A stretch of DNA of 64,000 nucleotides. Source: JAFAGX01 sp963759875. Lineage in GTDB: Bacteria; Acidobacteriota; Terriglobia; Terriglobales; Acidobacteriaceae. Made by a program: the position numbers and the translations under genes. The stretch lies in contig CAVXBB010000015.1 of the NCBI GenBank assembly GCA_963759875.1, positions 124,001 through 188,000 of the forward strand, written 5' to 3'. This document shows, piece by piece, positions 51,301-60,443 of this stretch; position 1 is the first letter of the stretch; every line of letters begins with the position of its first letter. The notes under the pieces are model-generated. The model was not told the DNA's origin. It saw only the letters and a list, made by a program, of their open reading frames with translations, and did no database searches.

Positions 51301-52827
51301 CTCCGCACACTGGCTGCAATATCAGCCCTGGAGCGCTATCGCGGGCACTTGCTCAACTGGTACGACACGCAAACTCTTGCTCCCTTGGTTCCAAAATTCG
51401 TTTCTTCAGTAGATAGCGGCAATCTTCTTGCTTCGCTCTGGACTCTTGAGCAGGGCTGCTTGGATCTCCTCCGTCGGCCTTTATTGCAGCCCAGTTTGGC
51501 AGACGGCCTCATGGACCACCTCGGCGTTCTTGCTTCTTTGGATGGCTTCCCGCGCCGTGAACTCGCCACCATTGAACATCGCTTCGAATCTGAGAACTGG
51601 CTGGATGTTTACTTGAGCCTGTCTGCATCGGATCTGGAAACCGCGACTAAACCTCCGGCCAAAAACAATGCGGATGTCAAATGGTTCAAAGAACAGCTAC
51701 AGCACCGGCTGGCGCACGCTCGTCAGCTTGTCAATCAATATTGTCCCTGGTTGCTGCCCGAATTCGCGGAGCTTCGCACTCAGCTTAGACTCAAGCCGAT
51801 CGACGCCATTCCTTTAGAACAAATGCCCTCCTTTATTGAGCGTCTTGCAGCGAAACTGCAATCCGCCAGTCCCACCGGCAATGGTGCGAATAGTAATAGC
51901 CTCGGCGAACGGTTACGCGCCATGCTTCCGGCTGCCCGTTTGCAAACTCTCGCTTTGATCGAGGATCTTCAGACCATTGCTGCTCAGGCTGGCAGCTTGG
52001 CAAATGAAATGGATTTCCGGTTCCTGCGCGACCGCCGCCGCAAGCTTTTGTCCGTCGGCTACAATGCCACCGCATCGGAACTCAACGCCGCCTGCTACGA
52101 TTTGCTCGCCTCCGAAGCGCGCATTGCTACTTTCGTCGCTGTCGCCAAAGATGACATCCCTCAGGAAACATGGTTCCTGCTTGGCCGTGTCTATACCGTG
52201 GATCATGGCCGTAGGGTCCTATTGTCATGGACCGGGACCATGTTCGAATACCTTATGCCGGCGATCTGGATGCGCTCTTTCCCTCAAACGCTTCTGGATC
52301 GGACGAGCAAAGCGGCCGTACAGGTGCAGCAGGCGTACACGGCTGGCAAAAACGTGCCTTGGGGCATATCCGAATCCTCCTTTGCAGTGCGCGATCCCGC
52401 CGGCAACTACGGATATCAGGCATTCGGCGTCCCTCGTCTCGGTCTGCACGAACCGGATAATGATCGCCTCGTCATTGCTCCCTATGCCACCTTCCTTGCA
52501 TTGCACGAGGATCCCTTTGGCGCGCTGGACAATCTGCGCAGAATAGCGAAAGAGGGATGGTGCGGCCGCTACGGCTTTTACGAATCCATCGATTATGGTT
52601 CACAGAAACGAGCTTCGCGCCACCATGACTATGAAATTGTCCGTTGCTGGATGGCTCATCACCAGGGTATGAGCCTGCTCTCGGTCGCTAATCTTCTTTT
52701 CGATGGCATAGTTCAACGCTGGTTCCATTCCAGTCCTCGCGTGCAAGCGACCGAACTGCTTTTACACGAGAAGGCAATCGCTCATGTCCGTCCCATCCGC
52801 ACCGGTTACGGAACCACGGCAGCGTAG
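48340..52827 (+). CDS. Cyclic beta-1,2-glucan synthase-like protein (NdvB type) without GH94 domain
   Basis: 1495 aa. Order: N-terminal soluble domain (1-350), membrane helices (about 350-420), family-2/84 glycosyltransferase with ITLDSDTELPRGSAQRMVG and SHDLIEGAYARVGLASDIEV, plus RRKHRWLRGDWQI. More membrane helices follow (about 745-910). The C-terminal glycoamylase domain (about 940-1490) has YGFYESIDYGSQK and VRCWMAHHQGMSLLSVANLL. Classical NdvB/Cgs continues for over 1000 residues with a GH94 phosphorylase that trims chain length; here the protein ends with VRPIRTGYGTTAA. Likely uses UDP-glucose. Start at ATG 48340, shortly after the exporter stop. Confidence 0.85.
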   Translation: MPENTHVDVVNEESELPHDSSPRDAEDTQALRAHATELAHSLAWVPGMRSSNEIFARYRSLCAAIGTQFQPFRAPIAPDAVVPDDFRWLHDNLNLVDMELHGMADALKYLAKAPHVVVAGGAVMPRPVAIAQGFLTAVQYRFTEQALTSYVLAFQNVTVLNMKELIALASALKLVLLEEIAARAAKNLQDEKGSYQVGVCITSLRDATQSSWKELLEPLILFDRILRQDPAGAYSRMDFESRELYRKRVVRISRRSDCTEMEVAKAALALAQEAEEKDEPDARLHLRRSHIGYYLIAEGKSLLHQRVRFRPSFSQRVVDFLRNHPDEYYLPGIEILTFAIITIIVVLITNRFNPPDLTFLAIVALLLPASQSAVLLVNYLTTSLLRPEILPKLDFSEGVADDCVTLVGIPTLLLNEKQVHRLVEDLEVRFLGNRDRNVHFVLLTDLPDSSHTPREDSPLITLCAQLVRNLNSKYAAEGKGTFLLLHRHRVYNPREKVWMGWERKRGKLMDLNKLLRHEYDSFPVKVGDLSVLSTARYAITLDSDTELPRGSAQRMVGCLAHPLNQAIIDPDRNVVVAGYGILQPRVGVSVQSAAKSRLAAIYSGETGFDIYTRAISDVYQDLYGEGTFAGKGIYEVETLHRVLNHRFPNNALLSHDLIEGAYARVGLASDIEVIEDYPSHYRAYNRRKHRWLRGDWQITAWLFSHVRDESGQRVANPISFISQWKIFDNLRRSLVEPATLVLFVLGWTVLPGKAVWWTLATVAILFLPAWCQFLFELTRAAIQRYPAIAKDALKALFAANVNVLLNLIFLAHQMLLSIDAVIRTVVRRTLTRERLLQWETAAEAEIGATTRTPIDIYLDWTPALALALAALVWFVRPWAIFSALPVLLLWASSKLVSVWLNRPPRAPYQEPSPKDKQLLRRAALHTWRYFAEFSNAEHHWLIPDNVQEDPFKVAARVSPTNLGLLLNARQAACEFGYLTVAEFAEHTLRTLAAISALERYRGHLLNWYDTQTLAPLVPKFVSSVDSGNLLASLWTLEQGCLDLLRRPLLQPSLADGLMDHLGVLASLDGFPRRELATIEHRFESENWLDVYLSLSASDLETATKPPAKNNADVKWFKEQLQHRLAHARQLVNQYCPWLLPEFAELRTQLRLKPIDAIPLEQMPSFIERLAAKLQSASPTGNGANSNSLGERLRAMLPAARLQTLALIEDLQTIAAQAGSLANEMDFRFLRDRRRKLLSVGYNATASELNAACYDLLASEARIATFVAVAKDDIPQETWFLLGRVYTVDHGRRVLLSWTGTMFEYLMPAIWMRSFPQTLLDRTSKAAVQVQQAYTAGKNVPWGISESSFAVRDPAGNYGYQAFGVPRLGLHEPDNDRLVIAPYATFLALHEDPFGALDNLRRIAKEGWCGRYGFYESIDYGSQKRASRHHDYEIVRCWMAHHQGMSLLSVANLLFDGIVQRWFHSSPRVQATELLLHEKAIAHVRPIRTGYGTTAA

Positions 52828-52920
52828 GCCGGCGGAGTAATGGCCCTACAGTCTTATCCCTTCACAACAACCTAAGCGGGTTACATCGCTTCCAAGATAA
52901 GTCCATTTCGCGGTTCACCT

Positions 52921-54501
52921 ATGGCGGTCGCGACCCCACCTCGTTTAAATCAGCGGCGGAACTTTCCGGTCCTCTACGCCGCGCTCGGAATTGTCCTTGC
53001 AGTCATCCTCATCGCCGCCATTCTTCTTCATATCTACTGGCCTTTTACCCAATCGGCTGTAATCAAGTCTCTTGAAGACGCCAGTTCGAGCAGAGTTACG
53101 CTTAAGAATTTCCACGCAACCTATTTTCCGCATCCTGGCTGTGTTGCTGAAGACGTTGTCTTTCGTCGCGGCTCTGATACCGCCATTCCTCCCTTGATCA
53201 CGATCCCCAAACTGACCATCCAAAGCAGTTTTTTTGCTCTATTTGCCAAGAGAATCACCTACATTCGTGCCGATGGCATGACGGTGTTTATTCCCAGTCA
53301 GTCCACTACAGAGAAATTTCGGAGCTCCAGCAATGTCGTCATTGACGAACTCGTTGCCAACAATTCCGCTCTCGAATTTCAGTCACGCACACCGGGGAAA
53401 GCGCCCACAAAATTTGCCGTACATGAATTCACATTACGCGGCGTTGCCGCAGGCCGTGCGGTTTTATTTCACGTTAAGCTTGCGAACCCCGACCCTCCGG
53501 GCGAGATCACGGCTAACGGAAAACTTGGTCCTTGGCGCCTTGGCAGTTCCAACCAAACTCCCGTCTCTGGGGAATATGTCTTCGAGCACGCCGATCTCGG
53601 CGCTTTGGGAGGAGTCGGGGGCCTGCTTTCCTCCACCGGCAAATTTGACGGTACCCTCGTGCGCATCGGCGTTCACGGCACCACCGACGTTCCCAATTTT
53701 CTTGTCGGCAGCAGGAGCCATAAGGTTGACCTCAAGACAAGCTTCAACGCTTTCGTCAATGCCAGAACAGGAGATATTCAGCTCGACGGCGTAGATTCTC
53801 AATTCTGGAAGACCAATGTTTTATGGACCGGCAGCATCGCCAGGCAGGGAGCGCAGAAAAACAGGGTCGCCGATCTCCAGATGAATTCCAAAGACGGCCG
53901 CATTGAAGATCTTCTGAAACTCTTTATAACTGCCCAACAATCGCCCTTCACAGGCGTGACCAGTTTCCACGCCCACATCCTGCTTCCTTCCGGTAAGAGC
54001 CCATTTCTAAAGAAAGTCCAGTTGCAAGGCGATTTCGGTGTCGGCTCTGGCTCCTTTACCCAGCCGCAAACCCAGCAGGACGTGAACAAACTGAGTGCCG
54101 AAGCGCAGTCGGAAAACCCTCAGGATGCGGCCAACGCATTATCCGACCTCAAGGGCCATGTCATCCTTAAAGACGGGATCGCCCGATTCTCAGATTTATC
54201 GTTCACAGTTCCGGGCGCTTTCGCCATCATGCAGGGGACTTACGATCTGATATCGGAGAAAATCAATCTACACGGCGTCCTTAGGTTGGACTCCTCTCTT
54301 TCAAGCCTGGCGAGCGGTCCGAAGGCCCTGGTCCTGAAAGTTCTACAGCCGCTTTTCAGAAGAAAGAGTCACGGCTCGAAAGTGGCAGTGAAGATCACCG
54401 GAACTTACGATCATCCTTCATTCGGCGTCGATCTGACCGCCCAGAAGGAGACGGCTGCCACCAGACAGCTACGGCGGCTCTACCATAAGCCGACAAAATG
54501 A
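52921..54501 (+). CDS. AsmA-like membrane-anchored protein
   Basis: 526 aa. One N-terminal helix (VLYAALGIVLAVILIAAILL) is followed by a long beta-strand-rich periplasmic part: SSRVTLKNFHATYFPHPGCV, LTIQSSFFALFAKRITYIRA, GKFDGTLVRIGVHGT, and near the end FAIMQGTYDLISEKINLHGV and VKITGTYDHPSFGVDL. This pattern fits the AsmA/TamB-like envelope proteins, which are linked to lipid transport between membranes. The stop overlaps the next gene as ATGA. First gene of a five-gene operon. Confidence 0.75.
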   Translation: MAVATPPRLNQRRNFPVLYAALGIVLAVILIAAILLHIYWPFTQSAVIKSLEDASSSRVTLKNFHATYFPHPGCVAEDVVFRRGSDTAIPPLITIPKLTIQSSFFALFAKRITYIRADGMTVFIPSQSTTEKFRSSSNVVIDELVANNSALEFQSRTPGKAPTKFAVHEFTLRGVAAGRAVLFHVKLANPDPPGEITANGKLGPWRLGSSNQTPVSGEYVFEHADLGALGGVGGLLSSTGKFDGTLVRIGVHGTTDVPNFLVGSRSHKVDLKTSFNAFVNARTGDIQLDGVDSQFWKTNVLWTGSIARQGAQKNRVADLQMNSKDGRIEDLLKLFITAQQSPFTGVTSFHAHILLPSGKSPFLKKVQLQGDFGVGSGSFTQPQTQQDVNKLSAEAQSENPQDAANALSDLKGHVILKDGIARFSDLSFTVPGAFAIMQGTYDLISEKINLHGVLRLDSSLSSLASGPKALVLKVLQPLFRRKSHGSKVAVKITGTYDHPSFGVDLTAQKETAATRQLRRLYHKPTK

Positions 54502-56438
54502 ACCCTCTCCGGGTAAACTCAAGTCTAATCAGAAAAGTGGCTTCCCATACCAAACTGGCCGAGACTCCGCGTCCAAAGGCCGAACTGCGCCAGGTGCTCC
54601 CCATCATTTGGGAACTCGTTCGCCCGCGCCGCGGATTGCTCGTGCTCGGTTTTGGGTTGATGGTGATCAATCGGGTTTCAGGACTCGTCCTGCCGTATTC
54701 CACGAAATTTCTGATTGACACCGTAATCGTCAAGAAACATTACGGACAATTAAAACCGCTGGTTTTGGCTGTGCTCGCCGCCACCCTGGTTCAGGGAATT
54801 ACTTCTTTTTCTCTTACCCAACTGCTTTCAAAGGCAGCGCAGCGCCTGATCACGGAATTGCGGCAAAAAGTGCAGGCCCACGTGGGTAGGCTGCCTATCG
54901 CTTTTCATGACGCCACCAAAAGCGGCGTCTTGGTTTCCCGCATCATGAGCGATGTCGAGGGTGTTCGTAATTTGATCGGCACCGGTCTGGTAGATCTCGT
55001 CGGCGGAATTCTGACCGCGGTCATCGCCTTTATCGTGCTTTTGCGCATCAGCGCATTGATGACCGGCCTGGCATTTGCATTCCTATTGTGTTTTGCCATC
55101 GCGTTACGTCGCGCGTTCAAGACCATCCGGCCCATTTTCCGCGAACGCGGCAAAATCAACGCCGAAGTCACTGGGCGTCTTGCGGAGTCCCTCGGCGGTA
55201 TTCGCGTGGTCAAGGGCTACCACGCTGAAGATCGGGAGGAGAACGTCTTTTCGCGCGGCGTACACCGCTTGCTTGCTAACGTGGTGCGGAGCTTGACCGC
55301 AACATCGGTGATGAGCCTTTCCGCGAGCCTGCTCATGGGCGTTGTTGGAGCTGTGATCATGTACACTGGCGCCCACCAGATCGCCGCCGGAACGCTGACC
55401 ATCGGTGGATTTTTCACCTACACATTATTTCTCGGTTTCCTCATCGCGCCCATCATGTCGGTCGTCCAGATTGGCACCCAGCTTACCGAGGCTTTCGCCG
55501 GATTGGAACGCACCCATGAAATCCTGAGCGAAGCACGCGAGGATCAGGATCCCAGCCGCACGCAGACGCTAGGGGAAATCGAAGGCTACGTCGATTACGA
55601 GGATGTCAGCTTCAGCTACGACGGAAGCCGCAGCGTTCTCAACGACGTTTCATTCCACGCCGAGCCCGGAACCGCAACTGCTCTCGTAGGTTCTTCCGGT
55701 TCGGGCAAATCCACCACCATCGGGTTGATCTCCGCTTTCCACGTGCCCACTCACGGCAGGGTGCTGGTCGATGGCGTTGACCTTAGCACCGTGCGATTGG
55801 ATTCCTATCGCACGCAACTGGGCGTGGTTCTGCAGGAATCCTTTTTGTTCGACGGTACCATTCGTGAGAACGTTGCGTTCTCGCGTCCCAATGCTACCGA
55901 GGAACAGATCATGCGGGCTTGCCGCATTGCCCGCGTCGACGAGTTTGCAGAAACCTTTCCCGACCGCTACGACACGGTCGTGGGTGAGCGAGGCGTAAAG
56001 CTCTCTGGTGGTCAGCGTCAAAGAATTTCCATTGCTCGGGCGATCCTTGCCGAGCCGCGAATCCTTATCCTGGACGAAGCGACCTCCAGCCTCGATTCCG
56101 AATCCGAAGCGCTCATCCAGCAAGGCCTTTCATATCTCATGCAGGGACGCACCACGTTCGTCATCGCACACCGTCTCTCCACTATCCGCCGCGCCGATCA
56201 GATTTTAGTAATGGAGCAGGGAAGAATCGTGGAACGCGGCACTCACGAAGATCTCTACGCCTTGCGCGGCCGCTATTACGAGCTCTACACCAAACAGCAT
56301 GGACTCGAAACTAATCTCTTCCTCGCGCCTGGCGAAGGTGACGCCGCGCTAGTAACTGATGGTGAAAATCCAAAGCTCTCTGATGACACCGCCGAACTGT
56401 CCGATCCTTTGCGGCTTGTGCGAGGGGATGTTCGTTAA
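54498..56438 (+). CDS. ABC exporter (MsbA/lipid-type half transporter)
   Basis: 646 aa. Six hydrophobic segments (about residues 30-320) precede an ATPase with Walker A VGSSGSGKSTT, ESFLFDGTIRENVAF (Q-loop region), KLSGGQRQRISIARA (signature) and Walker B ILILDEATSSLDSE. Start overlaps the AsmA-like gene (ATGA) and the stop overlaps the next gene (TAATG). It probably exports a lipid or glycolipid. A C-terminal tail of about 35 residues follows the ATPase. Confidence 0.9.
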   Translation: MNPLRVNSSLIRKVASHTKLAETPRPKAELRQVLPIIWELVRPRRGLLVLGFGLMVINRVSGLVLPYSTKFLIDTVIVKKHYGQLKPLVLAVLAATLVQGITSFSLTQLLSKAAQRLITELRQKVQAHVGRLPIAFHDATKSGVLVSRIMSDVEGVRNLIGTGLVDLVGGILTAVIAFIVLLRISALMTGLAFAFLLCFAIALRRAFKTIRPIFRERGKINAEVTGRLAESLGGIRVVKGYHAEDREENVFSRGVHRLLANVVRSLTATSVMSLSASLLMGVVGAVIMYTGAHQIAAGTLTIGGFFTYTLFLGFLIAPIMSVVQIGTQLTEAFAGLERTHEILSEAREDQDPSRTQTLGEIEGYVDYEDVSFSYDGSRSVLNDVSFHAEPGTATALVGSSGSGKSTTIGLISAFHVPTHGRVLVDGVDLSTVRLDSYRTQLGVVLQESFLFDGTIRENVAFSRPNATEEQIMRACRIARVDEFAETFPDRYDTVVGERGVKLSGGQRQRISIARAILAEPRILILDEATSSLDSESEALIQQGLSYLMQGRTTFVIAHRLSTIRRADQILVMEQGRIVERGTHEDLYALRGRYYELYTKQHGLETNLFLAPGEGDAALVTDGENPKLSDDTAELSDPLRLVRGDVR

Positions 56439-57202
56439 TGGCCGCTGTTCCCAACAATTCCAATTCAAGCGGCTCTGTCGCCATTCGCACCCAGAATCTA
56501 TGCCGCCATTACTCCATGGGAGAGGCGGTGATTCGTGCGGTCGACGGCATCTCCCTGCAGGTCCGTGCGGGAGAGTTTGTCGCTCTCTTGGGCCAGTCCG
56601 GTTCCGGCAAATCTTCTCTGCTCAATCTCATCGCAGGCCTTGATCGGCCCACTTCGGGTTCAGTCATTGTCCAAGGCCACGACTTGGCAAAATTGTCTCG
56701 CCAGGATTTGGCCAAGTACCGTCTCAAGACGGTCGGCATGGTATTTCAATCTTTCAACCTGATTCCCAGTATGACCGTCGCCGAAAATGTCGAATTGCCT
56801 TTGCGTTTTGCGGAGGTGGATCGCACCAAACGCGATGCTCTGTGCTGCCAAGCCCTCGATCGCGTCGGGTTGACCGCCCGCATCCGTCATCGCCCAACCG
56901 AACTTTCCGGCGGAGAACAGCAGCGTGCCGCATTGGCGCGCGCGCTGATCAATCAACCCCAACTCTTATTGGCCGATGAACCTACCGGCAATCTCGACAG
57001 CCACACCGGTACCGAGATCATGAATTTCATTCGCGAATTCAACACGACCCTCGGCATGACGATCGTAATGGTCACTCACGAGCGCGCCTTGGCCGAGCGC
57101 TACGCCAGGCGCATGATCTTCCTGGCTGACGGCAAGCTCGTGGACGAGCAAACGAATCTGGTGACTACTGGCGCAGAGCTTACGCAAGGAGGCACTCGGT
57201 GA
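56438..57202 (+). CDS. ABC transporter ATPase, MacB/LolD type
   Basis: 254 aa. Walker A is LLGQSGSGKSSLLN, Q-loop MVFQSFNLIPSMTVAENVEL, signature ELSGGEQQRAALARAL, Walker B LLLADEPTGNLDSHTG. The DEPTGNLD form marks the MacB/LolD/FtsE group, which drives mechanotransmission to periplasmic partners. The GTGA overlap ties it to the permease gene. Confidence 0.93.
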   Translation: MAAVPNNSNSSGSVAIRTQNLCRHYSMGEAVIRAVDGISLQVRAGEFVALLGQSGSGKSSLLNLIAGLDRPTSGSVIVQGHDLAKLSRQDLAKYRLKTVGMVFQSFNLIPSMTVAENVELPLRFAEVDRTKRDALCCQALDRVGLTARIRHRPTELSGGEQQRAALARALINQPQLLLADEPTGNLDSHTGTEIMNFIREFNTTLGMTIVMVTHERALAERYARRMIFLADGKLVDEQTNLVTTGAELTQGGTR

Positions 57203-58578
57203 AGGCCTACGATGTCGCCGAACTTGCTGTTCGAAATCTTCGCGAGTCCGTTCTGCGAAATTCGCTCACCACCATAGGCATCTCAGTCGGTGTCGCTTCG
57301 CTCGTTGCCATGCTCGCTCTCGGCATCGGCCTCCAGAAATTAGCCGACCGGCGCCTCGAAAAATCTGGATTGTTCGATACCGTCATCGTTACTTCCCGGC
57401 GCGAGATCCGCAACTTCAATCGTGACCAGGAACAAAATGGTCCATCGGCCGCCGAAAGCCCTTCGCTCGATGAATCCGCTCGTCAGAAAATCGAGCACCT
57501 GCCGAATGTGTCTGAGGCCTATCCCGACATCCGCTTCGTCACGGAACTTCGCTATGAAGATAAACCGCACCTGACCATGGTCGCAGGCCTTCCTTTTTCG
57601 GCCAGAAACAACGAGGCCTTTGATGGCATGGCCGGAGACTTCTTTTCTTCCGCCACCGCGCCCGAAGTGATTTTGCAGAAATCTTTCGCCGAGCAGTTAT
57701 TAGGGAAACCGGCCAGAGATGATCAAAACATCAAGGTCGCCGATCTGGCGAAATCTTTACTTGGCAAGCAATTAATCATGCGCTACGCAGAACGCACCGC
57801 GGCACCCTCGCAACTCGGCGGCACGACCACAACTGCCGACGCGGGCTATTCCGTGATCTCGCGCGAGCAAATGTTGAAAATCGTCGGCGTCTGCGACCTC
57901 GATCCCGATAGCCTCCGTCAGCAGGCCAGAGCGCGCGTATTCCTGCCACTCGAATTCGCCGAAAATCTGCACGTGCTGCAACCTTCCGATCTGCGCGACA
58001 CCACCAACGTTCTCGGCGGCAAGCCGACTTACACAACCGTCGAAGTCAGAGTGAAAAGCCCCAAATACGTTCAACCCGTCGAAGACGCAATCAAGCAGAT
58101 GGGTTTTAATACTTTCTCTATCGTTGACGCCACCAAAAATCTGCGGCAGTTTTTTGCTGTGCTCGATCTGTTTCTCGGAATTTTCGGTAGCCTCGCTCTG
58201 GCTGTCGCTTCGATCGGCATAGTGAACACCTTAGTGATGGCGATCCTTGAACGCCGCCGCGAAATTGGCATTATGAAAGCCATCGGCGCCAGCGATCTCG
58301 ATGTGAAAGGATTGTTTTTCGCCGAGGCCGGTGTCATGGGAGTTTTCGGCGGCGCGGTCGGCGTGGCGTTGGGGTGGACTATCGGCCACGTCATCAATAT
58401 CGGGGCCAACGTTTACCTCAAACGCCAGCATTTCCCTCCCGAACAAATCTGGTTTGTGCCCTGGTGGCTTGTCGTTGGGGCCATCGTCTTCGCCATCATC
58501 GTCAGCTTGCTCTCCGGTTTATATCCTGCCAGCCGGGCCGCGCGCCTTGAGCCTATCCAGGCTCTTCGCTACGAGTAG
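57199..58578 (+). CDS. ABC transporter permease, MacB/FtsX type
   Basis: 459 aa. One N-terminal helix (NSLTTIGISVGVASLVAMLA), a large periplasmic domain (about residues 45-320), and three C-terminal helices (FLGIFGSLALAVASIGIVNT, GVMGVFGGAVGVALGWTIGH, VVGAIVFAIIVSLLSGLY). RRREIGIMKAIGASDLDV and the end PASRAARLEPIQALRYE are classic for the MacB family. It is the partner of the ATPase whose stop overlaps its start. Substrate unknown; envelope lipid or lipoprotein traffic is suggested by the upstream genes. Confidence 0.92.
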   Translation: MKAYDVAELAVRNLRESVLRNSLTTIGISVGVASLVAMLALGIGLQKLADRRLEKSGLFDTVIVTSRREIRNFNRDQEQNGPSAAESPSLDESARQKIEHLPNVSEAYPDIRFVTELRYEDKPHLTMVAGLPFSARNNEAFDGMAGDFFSSATAPEVILQKSFAEQLLGKPARDDQNIKVADLAKSLLGKQLIMRYAERTAAPSQLGGTTTTADAGYSVISREQMLKIVGVCDLDPDSLRQQARARVFLPLEFAENLHVLQPSDLRDTTNVLGGKPTYTTVEVRVKSPKYVQPVEDAIKQMGFNTFSIVDATKNLRQFFAVLDLFLGIFGSLALAVASIGIVNTLVMAILERRREIGIMKAIGASDLDVKGLFFAEAGVMGVFGGAVGVALGWTIGHVINIGANVYLKRQHFPPEQIWFVPWWLVVGAIVFAIIVSLLSGLYPASRAARLEPIQALRYE

Positions 58579-58587
58579 ACTAACTTG

Positions 58588-59463
58588 ATGCTTCGACTGC
58601 TCGTGTTTCTGCTGCTTTCTTTTCCTGCACTCGCACAAAGCCGCATCGATTGCAACGCTCTAAACAGCCGCATCCTCAAAGAAACTGTCAATTACTGCGT
58701 GTTGTTGCCCTCCGATTACGATTCGCCCGCTGCGAGATCAACCCAATATCCCGTGCTCTACTTTCTTCACGGTCTGGGCGAGAACGAACAAACACTTTTC
58801 AAATCGGGCGGATGGAACCTGGTTCAGGATCTTCGCCAGCAGCACAAGATCAGCGAGTTCTTCATTGTCACTCCGCAAGCCAAGGCCAGTTTTTACGTCA
58901 ACTCCGCCACTGGCAAAGTGCGCTACAGCGACTTTTTTCTTCAGGAATTCATGCCCTACATTGAAAGCAGATATCGCATCCATCGCAGTCGGACGTGGCG
59001 GGCAATTAGCGGCATATCCATGGGGGGCTATGGCGCATTCCGTTTCGCATTCGCCTATCCTGAAAAATTTTCTTCCGTGAGCGCGGAAAGTGCCGCTCTT
59101 ATGACCGCGTCTCCGCAGGAACTCGACGCCACTATGCGCGCCGGCACACCGCTTGCCCGGATCCTCGCCCCCGTGTTCGGCGATCCAATCAACGTCGCGC
59201 ATTGGAATCAGAACAATCCTTTCTTGCTCGCCAGAACAAATCGTCTCGCCATCCGCAAGCTGGCCATTTACTTCAATTGCGGACGCGATGACCAGTACGA
59301 TTTCGAGGTCGGGGCCGAGGCTTTGCACCGCGAACTTGATTCCGAAGGCATTAAGAACGACTTTCGCCTTTATCCCGGCGATCACAGCGCAACCTATTTC
59401 CTCTCCCATCTCGGCGAGGTCATGGAGTTTCATTCACAACACTTTCCAGCCCCCGGAAAGTAG
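58588..59463 (+). CDS. Secreted esterase (alpha/beta hydrolase)
   Basis: 291 aa. Signal peptide (LRLLVFLLLSFPALAQS). The esterase-D-type core shows PVLYFLHGLGENEQTLFKSG (oxyanion region) and the nucleophile elbow AISGISMGGYGAFRFAFAYP (GxSxG). The catalytic Asp is likely in CGRDDQYDFEVG and the His in PGDHSATYFLSHL. It follows the permease by 9 bases and closes the operon. Substrate could be an acylated envelope compound; not proven. Confidence 0.85.
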   Translation: MLRLLVFLLLSFPALAQSRIDCNALNSRILKETVNYCVLLPSDYDSPAARSTQYPVLYFLHGLGENEQTLFKSGGWNLVQDLRQQHKISEFFIVTPQAKASFYVNSATGKVRYSDFFLQEFMPYIESRYRIHRSRTWRAISGISMGGYGAFRFAFAYPEKFSSVSAESAALMTASPQELDATMRAGTPLARILAPVFGDPINVAHWNQNNPFLLARTNRLAIRKLAIYFNCGRDDQYDFEVGAEALHRELDSEGIKNDFRLYPGDHSATYFLSHLGEVMEFHSQHFPAPGK

Positions 59464-59805
59464 AACTACAAACGCCGAACATCAGTTTGTCATCCGGAGC
59501 GAAGCTTTCCGTTTGCGAAGCGAACGAGTCGGAGGATCACTAACTGTTTAAGGTAATACCCGCTCACGCCATCACGGGGTCACCCCGAAACTCGGCGCAG
59601 TTCAGCCCAGTGAGGGCTCTCGCGCGACGCCAAGGAAATTCCAAAGCCGCTTCACGCCGTCCCTCGATCGCGTTCTGTGCGACGACACAATCGCGCGTTT
59701 GGCTCGCTTCCCTCATTAAACCGGCCATGCCACACTCGACACTGCATCGTGCACTCCCACACATTCGGCGCTACAATTTTCTTTAACCATTTGAGAAGGG
59801 ATTAG
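59464..59805. other. Intergenic region with two dispersed repeats
   Basis: About 340 bases. It contains a GTCATCCGGAGCGAAGC element near 59490 that reads back as GTCGGAGGATCAC some 30 bases later. The CAATCGCGCG-type repeat copy B lies at 59688-59711. A -10-like TACAAT sits near 59771, about 35 bases before the next gene. Confidence 0.5.
59688..59711 (+). repeat. Dispersed repeat CAATCGCGCG…, copy B
   Basis: Identical over 24 bases to copy A at 43032. It lies 95 bases upstream of the next plus-strand gene. Confidence 0.7.
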
Positions 59806-60345
59806 ATGCTCTCGGCCTTTTTTGCACGGTTATTGCTGTTTTCAGTCATTGCGCCGTCTCTTTCTTCTCAGCAATCGCAACCATCTTCGCAACAAACGAA
59901 CACGGCTTCGCCGCAACCCTCAACTCCCAAACCGTGTTCCACGGCCGCGCCATCATCTTCCAATAACAAACAACCGTGCGTCCCTGCCCGAAAGCATCAC
60001 AAGAAAAGCCCTTCTCAAGCTAAAGGCTCCGCGACCAACTCGACCATCGTCGTACACAACGGAGGAACTGCAGACCCCATCGTCGCAATCTCTCCCTCAA
60101 TGACCGAGCAGCAGACTTCGCAGGAATTGAGTACGACTAACCGGCTACTGGCCAACGCTGAAGCGAATCTAAAGCAGCTGTTTCACCGCTCCTTGAGTTC
60201 CGACGAGGAAGATACCGTCAAGCAAATCGAGGTCTATATGCAACAGGCCAGAACAGCCGTCAAAAATGGCGAGTCGCAGCGCGCCTACATGCTCGCGAGC
60301 AAAGCCGATATGTTATCTGCTGATTTGGCGAGGCCGCGACGCTAG
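59806..60345 (+). CDS. Secreted Ser/Gln/Pro-rich protein
   Basis: 179 aa. Signal peptide (LSAFFARLLLFSVIAPSLSS), then a low-complexity stretch rich in Ser, Gln, Thr and Pro up to about residue 75, then a basic patch (PARKHHKKSPSQ). A helical C-terminal half follows (TTNRLLANAEANLKQLFHRS, DTVKQIEVYMQQARTAVKNG, MLASKADMLSADLARPRR). The helices look like a single TPR-like or alpha-hairpin unit. GAGAAGGG lies before the ATG. No family recognised. Confidence 0.65.
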   Translation: MLSAFFARLLLFSVIAPSLSSQQSQPSSQQTNTASPQPSTPKPCSTAAPSSSNNKQPCVPARKHHKKSPSQAKGSATNSTIVVHNGGTADPIVAISPSMTEQQTSQELSTTNRLLANAEANLKQLFHRSLSSDEEDTVKQIEVYMQQARTAVKNGESQRAYMLASKADMLSADLARPRR

Positions 60346-60443
60346 CTCTGCATTCCAGAGCCTTGCATCCTGCTTGATGTCCCCCGGCTTGGGAGCAATA
60401 ACTGGAGACGTCTTCAACTGGAAAAACATCTGAATTGACGAAC

